Source: Candidatus Omnitrophota bacterium
GTDB taxonomy: Bacteria > Hinthialibacterota > Hinthialibacteria > Hinthialibacterales > Hinthialibacteraceae
Direction: 5' to 3'
Assembly: GCA_003598175.1 (NCBI GenBank)
Contig: QZKN01000050.1
Location: 1 to 57,333 of the forward strand
DNA: 57,333 nt
Position 1 is the first letter of the stretch. Each line of letters starts with the position of its first letter. Shown piece by piece: positions 7,903 to 15,565 of this stretch. The notes below the pieces were generated by a model. It was given only the letters and a program-made list of their open reading frames with translations. It made no database searches and had not been told where the DNA came from. The position numbers and the translations under genes were made by a program.

Positions 7903-9234
7903 ATGGAAACGGGATTCACTGTAAATTATACGTTTCCTCTTTGTGGAACAAGAGTCAAGATGAAAAAACGAACAACCGATACCACATCTCGAAATAAAAA
8001 CTGGTTTCGTATCCGGTTCATAGCCTTTTTGCTGCCGTCGCTGATTTTATTGGGAGGTTTTCTCTATTCCATGAGTAATACACCGCCGGATATCCGGCAA
8101 ACCGTCCAGGCAACCATTCGTTGCGAAAGTGAAACCTTTCAAGGCGAAGCGGTTCTCGTGACCCATCTCGACAAGCCGCTCGAATTTCGCTGTAATGTGG
8201 ATACCTCGTCAATTTATATCGAAAACGGTTATATTCCCGCGCCGGCGGAATATCAATGGTCGGCCGCTTCCGGCCAGATTCATGCGAAAGGCGATCAATG
8301 TAGCTGGTCCGATCCTCATCCCGGCCTACAAACCATTCATGCGAGTGGAACGCTGGTTTTTCTACCCCCTTCTACCTCCAAACCCAAAATTATATGCCAA
8401 TTCAGCGCCTCTCTCGCCTGCATGGTTCCACTCAAAGCGGATCGAATTATCGGCGGCAAGATCAACGGATTCGAAATCGGCGTTTATCCCGATCCGTACA
8501 ATCCCGCCGACCGCAAGAAGGCCGGCGCTCCGGAACGCATTCTCGCCCATGCGGATATTTATTCCCCTCCCAAACTGTTTTACATCGTGACGCCGGAAAC
8601 TTATTTCGTTCGCATTTTCAACGATTATACGTTGGGCGAATTCGATCTCGATCCCCGGTTTATTCCGCTCGATTACCCGCGCTATATCGCCATCAATCCC
8701 AAACTGCTTCAAAAAATGGATTTGTTGCATCGACAGTTGATTGCCGATGGAGTGTATGTCAGTAAATTTAAAATCATTTACGGTTTCCGCAGTCCCGCCT
8801 ATAACATCGGATCGTGGAAAAAAGACGGCGATGAAACGCTGAAAGAACCTTTTTCCGCCCATATGTACGGTCTCGCGTTGGATTTCATCGTCGACGAGGA
8901 CAACGATTATGTCATCGACGACCTCAATCGAGATGGAAAAATTGATTTTCGTGACGCCCAAGTGTTGTTGCGAGCCGTCGACAAAGTTGACAATCAATTG
9001 CTGGCCCAAAGAAGCGATCTCGTCGGCGGCGCGGGGTATTACTATCACCACGATTTTTGGGAACGGGGCCGCTTCGTGCAATCCCCGTACGTCCACATGG
9101 ACATCCGCGGCCACACCCGGGAGGACGGTTCGCTGATTCGCTGGACCGGCAAAGACACCATCGGCGTTCTGTCGATGAAGTCTCCTTACCGCCATCAAAG
9201 TTCCCTGCCGCCTCACCCGCTTCTTAACCCATAG
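7903..9234 (+). CDS. Membrane-anchored M15-type peptidase
   Basis: This 443-residue protein starts at the ATG after AGGAG (6 bases away). One N-terminal hydrophobic segment (FIAFLLPSLILLGGFLYSM, about 45-63) anchors or exports it. Residues about 85-190 look like an extracytoplasmic beta-domain. The C-terminal half has the zinc-peptidase pattern of D-Ala-D-Ala carboxypeptidase-like M15 enzymes: SAHMYGLALDF (H320, D327) and YVHMDIRG (H398). It probably acts on peptidoglycan. Unusually, DLNRDGKIDFRDAQVLL, a dockerin/EF-hand-like calcium loop, is inserted between the two zinc motifs. It stands alone between holB and tRNA-Asn. Confidence 0.75.
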   Translation: METGFTVNYTFPLCGTRVKMKKRTTDTTSRNKNWFRIRFIAFLLPSLILLGGFLYSMSNTPPDIRQTVQATIRCESETFQGEAVLVTHLDKPLEFRCNVDTSSIYIENGYIPAPAEYQWSAASGQIHAKGDQCSWSDPHPGLQTIHASGTLVFLPPSTSKPKIICQFSASLACMVPLKADRIIGGKINGFEIGVYPDPYNPADRKKAGAPERILAHADIYSPPKLFYIVTPETYFVRIFNDYTLGEFDLDPRFIPLDYPRYIAINPKLLQKMDLLHRQLIADGVYVSKFKIIYGFRSPAYNIGSWKKDGDETLKEPFSAHMYGLALDFIVDEDNDYVIDDLNRDGKIDFRDAQVLLRAVDKVDNQLLAQRSDLVGGAGYYYHHDFWERGRFVQSPYVHMDIRGHTREDGSLIRWTGKDTIGVLSMKSPYRHQSSLPPHPLLNP

Positions 9235-9290
9235 ATTTTCCGGGATTTAGAAGAAAAAATCACAAAATCAAATTTTTCCCAACTAGCCAC

Positions 9291-9318
9291 TTGACTATCA
9301 TACACGGCTTTCTATAAT
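9291..9318 (+). promoter_or_regulatory. Promoter of tRNA-Asn
   Basis: TTGACT (9291-9296) and TATAAT (9313-9318) are 16 bases apart and lie 57 bases upstream of the tRNA. This is one of the closest matches to a sigma-70 consensus in the window. Confidence 0.65.
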
Positions 9319-9375
9319 TTTATCTTCGTTCACGGCAAACAAGCCGTAAACAAAAAAATATTGATGCCGATCCAT

Positions 9376-9451
9376 TCCCCTGTAGCTCAATCGGTAGAGC
9401 AATCGGCTGTTAACCGATGTGTTGTAGGTTCGAGTCCTACCGGGGGAGCCA
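9376..9451 (+). tRNA. tRNA-Asn (GTT)
   Basis: The 7-bp acceptor stem (TCCCCTG with CGGGGGA, one G·U), D-arm with GGTAGAGC, anticodon arm ATCGG-CTGTTAA-CCGAT, and T-arm GTAGG-TTCGAGT-CCTAC are all intact. The anticodon GTT is at 9409-9411. The CCA end is encoded (9449-9451). Confidence 0.97.
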
Positions 9452-9480
9452 GAAAACAATCCGTCGATGATGGCGGTTAT

Positions 9481-9532
9481 TGGTAATGAAAATCCCCCGT
9501 GAAATGCATTTCACGGGGGATTTTCATTACCA
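9481..9532. terminator. Perfect 52-bp palindrome, bidirectional terminator
   Basis: The 52 bases from 9481 to 9532 equal their own reverse complement without a mismatch. The core stem has CCCCCGTGAAAT against ATTTCACGGGGG, flanked by AAAAT and ATTTT. It lies between the 3' ends of tRNA-Asn (plus) and the first pilin gene (minus), so it can end transcripts from both sides. Confidence 0.75.
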
Positions 9533-9622
9533 TCTTGGTCACACGCATTGGCGCTGCTTTGCGCATCATTTCTGAGACTTACAGACAGAGTTACGGCGCA
9601 ACCGAATGGGGGGATGCTACAA

Positions 9623-10237
9623 TCAAACTCCATTCTGAATGTTGCAAAAAACCGTCGCCCCGGGTGATTTTGCGCCCACCCATACAATATCACCGTAACT
9701 ATTGAGACCGTTGGATGTTTGATAGAGAAAATTTGGAATACCATTGGGACAGGCGCCATCACGCTGTCCACCCCAACTATTGATATTGTCAGGTCCCCAA
9801 CTGTTCAAACGCCACACATGCCCCCAACCTTGATTCGGATCGGTGTTATTCAAATTATCGACATAATCGTATGCCCAACCCCACGTCGCAAAATCGGACT
9901 GATTGGCATACGTGGCGAAGGGATCGACCGGAATCGAAGTAATATAAGACACCGGCGTCGTCATGCGATAAAAGCGAATTTCATTGGGATGGGTGTAATC
10001 CCCACTGCCGGGAACGATCGACCGGGTCCAGGTGGGATAGGTGTTGTTGTCCAGGCGGTACATTTCCAGTGCGGTGCTCAACGATTTCATATCGGATATG
10101 CATCGCGCAATTTTGGCGCGAACCTGCGCGTTCAGAAAATTAGGAACCGCGATGGCGGCAAGAATGCCGATAATGGCTACGACGATCAACAGTTCGATCA
10201 GAGTAAAACCTTCTTTTTTCCCATTCGTATTGCGCAT
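9623..10237 (-). CDS. Type IV pilin-like / pseudopilin protein 1
   Basis: This 204-residue protein has a type III prepilin signal: KKEG|FTLIELLIVVAIIG, cleaved after Gly with Glu at position 5 of the mature form. The helix continues through ILAAIAVPNFLNAQVRAK. A GspG/PilA-like globular domain follows (ARCISDMKSLSTALEMYRLD, then NTYPTW). The C-terminal part is rich in Gly, Asn and Trp and ends CNIQNGV. The ATG follows AGGAGGT at an ideal distance. It is a close tandem paralogue of the upstream gene at 10317-10919, with nearly the same cysteines and aromatic residues. No pilin assembly genes (pilB, pilC, pilD) are nearby. It could be a minor pilin, a T2SS pseudopilin or a surface fibre subunit. 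Confidence 0.88.
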   Translation of the reverse strand: MRNTNGKKEGFTLIELLIVVAIIGILAAIAVPNFLNAQVRAKIARCISDMKSLSTALEMYRLDNNTYPTWTRSIVPGSGDYTHPNEIRFYRMTTPVSYITSIPVDPFATYANQSDFATWGWAYDYVDNLNNTDPNQGWGHVWRLNSWGPDNINSWGGQRDGACPNGIPNFLYQTSNGLNSYGDIVWVGAKSPGATVFCNIQNGV

Positions 10238-10316
10238 TTCATTACCTCCTTTGTTTCAATACATTCGATACAATTGTATTGCAATATCTTCAATTTGAAA
10301 ACAGTTTCATAAACAA

Positions 10317-10919
10317 TCAAACTCCGTTCTGTATATTACAGTAATTCGTCGTGCCGGGTTCTTTTGCGCCGACCCATACAATATCGCCATAGCTGTTCAA
10401 GCCATTTGTTGTTTGGTATACAAAATTAGGAATTCCATTGGGGCAGGCGCCGTCGCGTTGACCTCCCCAACCGTTTATGTTATCCGGTCCCCAACTGTTG
10501 ATACGCCAAGTGTGCCCCCAACCGCTATTGTGGTCTCCCCCGTAATTATTAACATAATCATACGCCCATCCCCATTTCGCATAATCGGCGGCATTGGTAT
10601 AGGTGGCGAACGGATCGACCGGCACGGATGAAATGTAGGATACAGGCGTTGTCATGCGATAAAAGCGGATTTCATTCGGATGAAAAAAGTCGCCGCTGCC
10701 CGCCACTCTTGCCTGATTGCATGTCGGATAATCATTATTATCCATTTTATACATTTCCAATGCCGTTCCCAACGATTTCATGTCGGATACACAACGCGCC
10801 ACTTTGGCCCGAACCTGTGCGTTCATAAAATTCGGAACGGCAATGGCGGCCAAAATTCCGATGATCGCCACCACGATCAACAATTCGATCAATGTGAAAC
10901 CTTTTCTCTCCCCATTCAT
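10317..10919 (-). CDS. Type IV pilin-like / pseudopilin protein 2
   Basis: This 200-residue paralogue of the neighbouring pilin starts MNGERKG|FTLIELLIVVAIIG. The ATG at 10919 is preferred over one five codons upstream because GGAG lies ten bases before it and the leader then has a normal length. The mature protein repeats the same blocks: ARCVSDMKSLGTALEMYKMD, SYISSVPVDPFATYTN, DNINGWGGQRDGACPNGIPN and CNIQNGV. Differences cluster in surface-type stretches, for example around NYGGDHNSG. It has its own promoter (10953-10980) and lies downstream of a terminated leader transcript. With its sister it suggests an expressed, duplicated pilin pair. Confidence 0.88.
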   Translation of the reverse strand: MNGERKGFTLIELLIVVAIIGILAAIAVPNFMNAQVRAKVARCVSDMKSLGTALEMYKMDNNDYPTCNQARVAGSGDFFHPNEIRFYRMTTPVSYISSVPVDPFATYTNAADYAKWGWAYDYVNNYGGDHNSGWGHTWRINSWGPDNINGWGGQRDGACPNGIPNFVYQTTNGLNSYGDIVWVGAKEPGTTNYCNIQNGV

Positions 10920-10952
10920 GTTAAAAATCTCCATTCATTTATAGATTTGCTC

Positions 10953-10980
10953 ATTATACATACCAATCATTCCCACACAA
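10953..10980 (-). promoter_or_regulatory. Promoter of pilin gene 2
   Basis: On the minus strand TTGTGT (10975-10980) and a perfect TATAAT (10953-10958) are 16 bases apart. They lie between the upstream terminator and the pilin start codon, so the pilin can be transcribed independently. Confidence 0.55.
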
Positions 10981-10987
10981 GAAGTCG

Positions 10988-11024
10988 AAAAAAAAAGCCG
11001 TCCGGTTGGGGGTCCGTGACGGCT
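10988..11024 (-). terminator. Intrinsic terminator upstream of the pilins
   Basis: On the minus strand GCCGTC pairs with GACGGC, then after one bulged A, CGG pairs with CCG around ACCCCCAA, and nine T follow. It sits between two minus-strand promoters. Confidence 0.8.
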
Positions 11025-11079
11025 ATAGAGACAACAGAGGTGCTTAAACGTCTTAATTTTGTTTGAGCGACTCAAATCT
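10988..11079 (-). ncRNA. Candidate small RNA or attenuated leader
   Basis: A strong promoter at 11086-11114 would start a transcript near 11079. It would contain a small hairpin (TTTGAG-TCG-CTCAAA) and end about 90 bases later at a strong intrinsic terminator (10988-11024). No reading frame with a ribosome-binding site is seen. It may be a free-standing small RNA or a leader whose terminator is conditionally read through into the pilins. It does not match the c-di-GMP (GEMM) riboswitch consensus as far as I can tell by eye. Confidence 0.5.
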
Positions 11080-11085
11080 ATGCTT

Positions 11086-11114
11086 ACTATAGCAAGGAAT
11101 ATTCGTTTTGACAA
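11086..11114 (-). promoter_or_regulatory. Strong promoter of the leader/small RNA
   Basis: TTGTCA (11109-11114) and TATAGT (11086-11091) are spaced by exactly 17 bases on the minus strand. Confidence 0.6.
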
Positions 11115-11753
11115 CATTTTGGATTGTTTTTATGAATTATTTTGGGGAAGAAAAACAATGACGGTTCTTACGATGACATGACATAGGGTGAAACAAGGGA
11201 TTTTACGATGGAATTGGTTGACAGGAATGGCGGCGATGGTTGAGTTTTTAACGGAACAGATTCCACCCAATCTGGAATCGTGTTTGAAAATTAGGCGGCC
11301 GGTTAGGTCACCGCCAGGATGGCCTTCTCTTTTTTACTCACTGCCAATACGTAGTTTTCGTTTAAGATGGGAAACCACGTATCAATCGCGCAGCAATGGT
11401 TTCGATTTTCGTTTTTTACCATGCAAACGATGGGATCGAAAAATCTTTTCCACCTCGGCTGAGAGAGGAATCGAATGACATGCACGAAGCAGGAGAAGTG
11501 AATCAGGCTATGTGGAAAAACCCTCAGATCCATATTGCGATTCCCTAACCGGCATGATCCCTCCATGGATCTGAAAGCCTTCCGTGGCTGGCAATATCAG
11601 GTATCGGCGGGAATCAGTGTTACTTAAATGGTATTGCCTGATTTCGTATTGGAGTTGAAAGGCTTGCCGAACATGACTGCCTCGGCTGCCGTTTTGCGTT
11701 ATAATGGCTTTGCATTCCTATTCCAATTTGGATTCAGAAAACGGAGGCGGCTA
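11115..11753. other. Non-coding gap upstream of the Tat isomerase gene
   Basis: I find no convincing gene. Short frames on both strands (for example minus 11303-11566) lack a family match or ribosome-binding site. A TATAAT at about 11700 in plus orientation has no good -35 element. Confidence 0.5.
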
Positions 11754-12782
11754 ATGTACCCGAACCATTCCCCCAATCGGCGGCAGTTTCTCCATACGGC
11801 AGCTATGACAGCTTTGGCGTCCACGGCTTTGAGCGGAACGTCGGTATCCGGCGCGTCCATTGCCGGTTTTAAACCGGGTGAAATGAAATTGAGCAGCGTG
11901 AGCTGGAATTTTCGTGGAATCGGGCAGGGGCCTCCGATGGACGAGCCCATCGAGATCATCGGCGGGATGGGATTTGATGGCATCGAGCTGATTGTTTCAA
12001 AACCGGAAGATATGGAAACGTATTGGACAAAGGAAACCATTATTTCCGGATTGAAAAAGAAATTGGATTCCTACAAATTGGCGGCGTCTCAATTCGTCCT
12101 GTTTCAAACCGCGGTGGCGGACCTTACCAATCTGGATCATGACAAACGCAGCCGCAGTTTGGACGTCTTCGAGGCCGGCTGTAAAGCCGCGCAACAATTG
12201 AATGCCCCGTTTATCAACATCGTCGCGCCGTGGGCGCGGGAACTTTCCGGTCCACAAGGTTATCTCCCTCGCTATTTTGCCGAAAAAGGCGGCCCGCAGA
12301 AAAAGTATCACATCAATATCGCGGTTGATTTCGATTACGATGCTGTCTGGGAAACGTTCGTGCAAACCATGAGGGACTGCACGGAACGCGCCGTACATTA
12401 TGGCGTGCGTTTCAGTTTGGAGAATCACACCCACACGCTCGTGCACGACGCCTCCGCCTTTTTGCATTTGTGGGATCAAATCCGAAATCCCGCGCTGGGC
12501 ATGAATCTCGACATTGGCTGGGTGCAACTGCAGCGCGCCTATCCTCCGTACGAAATTCACAAAGTGAAGCGCCATCTGGTGAACGTGCATTTGCGCGATA
12601 TCGATGGCGAAGGCCTCGTGTTTGTGGGAATCGGCGAAGGCGTGATGGATTTTCAGGCTGTCATCGAAACGCTAAAACGGATTGGTTATACCGGCTACCT
12701 CTGTTTCGAGCAGGATGGGGTCTCCGATATGCATGCCACGATTCGAAATGGGAAAAAAATGATTTCGGAGTTGATCGGGTAA
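11754..12782 (+). CDS. Tat-exported sugar isomerase/epimerase-like TIM barrel
   Basis: This encodes 342 residues. The ATG at 11754 is chosen because GGAGGCGG precedes it and it begins with a twin-arginine signal (NRRQFLHTAAMTALAST). The longer frame upstream lacks these. The mature part is a xylose-isomerase-like/AP-endonuclease-2 TIM barrel with the usual metal-site blocks: GFDGIELIVS, then RFSLENHTH, then MNLDIGWVQ, then VHLRDIDGEG and finally CFEQDG. Relatives act as sugar or inositol isomerases and epimerases with a divalent metal. The Tat signal implies folding with its cofactor before export. It is followed by a polysaccharide deacetylase, which fits a role in carbohydrate processing outside the cytoplasm. 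The substrate is unknown. Confidence 0.8.
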   Translation: MYPNHSPNRRQFLHTAAMTALASTALSGTSVSGASIAGFKPGEMKLSSVSWNFRGIGQGPPMDEPIEIIGGMGFDGIELIVSKPEDMETYWTKETIISGLKKKLDSYKLAASQFVLFQTAVADLTNLDHDKRSRSLDVFEAGCKAAQQLNAPFINIVAPWARELSGPQGYLPRYFAEKGGPQKKYHINIAVDFDYDAVWETFVQTMRDCTERAVHYGVRFSLENHTHTLVHDASAFLHLWDQIRNPALGMNLDIGWVQLQRAYPPYEIHKVKRHLVNVHLRDIDGEGLVFVGIGEGVMDFQAVIETLKRIGYTGYLCFEQDGVSDMHATIRNGKKMISELIG

Positions 12783-12945
12783 TGAATGGGAGATTATGAG
12801 GAAAAAACGTGGCGCATGCCCGCGGCGGTTGGCGCGTATGAAGTTTCGTTGTCCACGAATTAACCCGGGTGGCAAACGCACGAATCATCATTGAAAACAC
12901 TGAGAAAATGAAATTACCTAAATCTTTAAAAAGGATGATCGAATT

Positions 12946-14448
12946 ATGGTACACAATCGTGGTTTTCTATTCGTTTCCTTTTTTACTTTTTTCACCCTAT
13001 TGTTTCCTTTCCGGACGGCCTGTCCCGCGGAGGCGCCGATGACTTACGTTACTTTTTGGTTTGACACGGAGGATTACATCCTGCCGCAGGCGGACGATGC
13101 GGCGAAGCGCATCGCCGAAATTTTTACCGCGCGGAATATTCACGCGACGTTCAAGATCGTCGGCGAAAAAGCGCGGGTGTTGGAGGAGCGCGGCCGTGAC
13201 GACGTCATTCAGGCTTTATCGCGGCACGATATCGGCTATCACACAACGTACCACAGCATCCACCCGACTCCGTCCGAATATTCCCGCGATTTGAGTTGGC
13301 ATGAAGGGGTTCAGGAATTTCTCCGCCGGGAAGGAATCGGATTGGAAATGGTTGAGAGCGTATTTCAACGGAAAAATTCCTGCTACGGCCAGCCGGGCGG
13401 TTCGTGGACGCCGCAAAGTTACGCCATTCTACGGGAATGGGATATTCCTCTCTATCTTGACGCAACACCGCACGTGAATTTAAACAACCGTCCGTTTTAT
13501 TACGGCGGCATCTTAAACGTTCTCGAACTCGGCGATTGTCTGCTCAATACGAGCGGTTGGGATGAAAACGCGGTCAGAAAATTCTGTGATCAGTTCGATC
13601 AGGCGCATCGTCAACTCGCGAAAGAGGGCGGCGGACTTATCAGCGTGTATTATCATCCCTGTGAATTCGTTCATCAGCAATTCTGGGATGGCGTGAACTT
13701 CGCGAAAGGCGCCAATCCGCCGCGTTCCGAATGGAAATTGCCGCCGATGAAATCCGAAAAAGAGCAGGAACAGGCCTTCGGCGTGTTGGAAAAGATTCTG
13801 GATCACATTCTCAAACAGCCCAACATCCGTTTCGTCACGGCTTCCGATATTCCGGCGTTGTATCCTGACGATACCTATTCGCAGCCGCTGAACCACAAAG
13901 AACTCATTGCGATTGCGGAAGCCATGCAAAAGAAAATTTCCTTCGTCGATCTCCGAACGCGATTCCTTTCGCCCGCCGAGGCGCTCTTTGCAATGGCGGC
14001 GCTGCTGGCCGAATCGGACGAAAATTTGATCGCGGATGAAATTACGGTTGTTTTTACTTACGGTCCCGCTAGCAGGACAGAGGAATACATCAAAGACGGC
14101 TCATTCACTTGGGAAGAGATTGTTTCCGCCTCGATTGATTTCCTCGATGCAATTTTCCAAACCGAACAAATGCCTTCCGTCGTTTGGATCGGCGGCAAAC
14201 CGGTGCGTCCGCAGGATTTCGCCGCGACTTTGGCAACCGTCGTTACCAAATTCTTACGTAAACAAATTCCGACGGAACCGATCTCGCTCGTGAAAGGAAC
14301 GATGGAAGCGGAACAGTACGTCGCCAACGATAGCGATCCCGGTTTATGGGGCTGGGTGATTTTTCCGGAAGGATTTCACGCGCCGAAGCTGATGGAAATG
14401 GCGAAACTGCAAGCCTGGACGATCAAACCGGCGAAGCTGCAAAAGTAA
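12946..14448 (+). CDS. Secreted polysaccharide deacetylase (NodB-like)
   Basis: This encodes 500 residues. A signal peptide (FLFVSFFTFFTLLFPFRTACPAEA) is followed by a NodB-type carbohydrate-esterase-4 domain, with FWFDTEDY (Asp40/Asp43, metal and catalytic base) and the zinc histidines in YHTTYHSIHP (H99, H103). SCYGQPGGSWTPQSYAI is the motif-3 region. Residues about 300-500 form a second domain of mixed alpha/beta character (VTASDIPALY, then SFVDLRTRFLSPAEALFAMAA) that I cannot assign; similar tails occur in pseudomurein-binding or anchoring regions. The enzyme probably removes acetyl groups from an extracellular polysaccharide. It is 163 bases downstream of the isomerase-like gene on the same strand. 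Confidence 0.8.
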   Translation: MVHNRGFLFVSFFTFFTLLFPFRTACPAEAPMTYVTFWFDTEDYILPQADDAAKRIAEIFTARNIHATFKIVGEKARVLEERGRDDVIQALSRHDIGYHTTYHSIHPTPSEYSRDLSWHEGVQEFLRREGIGLEMVESVFQRKNSCYGQPGGSWTPQSYAILREWDIPLYLDATPHVNLNNRPFYYGGILNVLELGDCLLNTSGWDENAVRKFCDQFDQAHRQLAKEGGGLISVYYHPCEFVHQQFWDGVNFAKGANPPRSEWKLPPMKSEKEQEQAFGVLEKILDHILKQPNIRFVTASDIPALYPDDTYSQPLNHKELIAIAEAMQKKISFVDLRTRFLSPAEALFAMAALLAESDENLIADEITVVFTYGPASRTEEYIKDGSFTWEEIVSASIDFLDAIFQTEQMPSVVWIGGKPVRPQDFAATLATVVTKFLRKQIPTEPISLVKGTMEAEQYVANDSDPGLWGWVIFPEGFHAPKLMEMAKLQAWTIKPAKLQK

Positions 14449-14568
14449 GCGCTGTGATAAGGAGAATGGATGGAGCAGGGATCTCGCCTGCGTTGTCCTA
14501 TAATCTTTTGCACCGACAAGCGCTCCGAGAAATTGCCGACTTGAAAAAGCCAAGACCGAATCGAAACC

Positions 14569-15453
14569 ATGCAATACGACCTTACCTCCAAAATCATCGC
14601 GGAAAACGGCAAAGAAGCAATTCTCCGTTTTTTTCTCAATCGACGCCCTCGATTCAGCGAACTGATCGAAACTCTTCCGCAGGAACAGCCGACGCTGAAA
14701 AAGGGGGATTATATTATTAAAATAACAGAATCGGACGGGCGGGAAGAGATTCAAGTGTGGGAATTCAAAATCGTCTGGAAAAAAGAAGACATTAAAAATC
14801 TGATGCAATACACACTTCGCCTGGAACAACAATACAAAATACCGGTCACTCCCAACCTCTTTTTGTTTCTTCCCAGCTCGGCGGCTACCAGCGTTTATGA
14901 AGACAACCGGTTTCGTTTTCAGTTCGAGTTGATCAAACTGTGGGAATTGGATGGTAACAAAATACTTGAATCGTAAGATTATGTTTTGTATCCTTTCATT
15001 CCGATCATGGCGAACGGGGAAACAGTGACTCTGGAAGCGGAAAAAAAGTTGTATAATAGTTCTTTGAAAAAGGAAGACAAATCCGATTTACTGACAGCCA
15101 TGACAATTTTCGCAGGATTGAAAGATAAGAGTTTATGTGCGACTTTAATCAAGAGGAGAAGAGATATCATGATCGAGTCGTATGGCTATCGATTAATTAA
15201 AGAGGAAGGTTTTGCCGAAGGAATAATCGAAGGGGAAATCAAAGGGGAAATTAAAGGGGAAATCAGAGGTAAAATCGAAGGTTTACGTGATGGGATTCTT
15301 TTAGCTCTTGATTTCCGATATGGTGAAGAAGCCAAAAATCTGGCTCATACAATCAAGCAGATCGATTCTCTGGACATTCTTACGGATATCTATCATGCAT
15401 TACGCGAAAAAAACGGCCTGGAATGTATCGAAAAAATGGTGAAAATGGAATAG
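14569..15453 (+). pseudogene. Rpn-family PD-(D/E)XK nuclease, interrupted by in-frame stop
   Basis: One continuous reading frame of about 295 codons is broken only by TAA at 14974-14976. Upstream it encodes the nuclease-like part (KKGDYIIKITESDGREEIQV, then the E-x-K-type WEFKIVW and FELIKLWEL). Downstream, in the same frame, it continues DYVLYPFIPIM. This joins as in intact Rpn/DUF4351-like proteins, where the RLWE block is followed directly by LLPF-type text. The C-terminus has the family's Glu/Lys/Gly repeats (EGEIKGEIKGEIRGKIEG). A TTG or the Met after PFIPI could restart translation, but the natural reading is a nonsense mutation in a mobile-element-associated nuclease gene. A sequencing error or stop readthrough is possible. 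Confidence 0.7.
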
Positions 15454-15565
15454 GATTGCGAAGTCGCATTAAAAGTTTTATTACGTTTTATATAATATTT
15501 TTCATGCCTACAACGCAATCCATCCCGCATATTCGCCCGAAAAATAAAATAAGCGTTCAATTCGT

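Noticed and set aside
8362..9216. 284-residue antisense frame opposite the M15 peptidase
   Set aside because: The sense strand carries clear peptidase motifs; the antisense frame has no family match and is a shadow of codon usage. The same applies to long frames opposite the genes at 3164, 15566 and 20607.
10988..11079. c-di-GMP (GEMM) riboswitch upstream of the pilins
   Set aside because: Position and pilin context fit, but the conserved GEMM core sequences are not found by eye; kept as an unassigned leader/small RNA.
11303..11566. Minus-strand 87-residue reading frame and overlapping plus-strand frame at 11188
   Set aside because: No ribosome-binding site, no recognisable family, and composition unlike the neighbouring genes.
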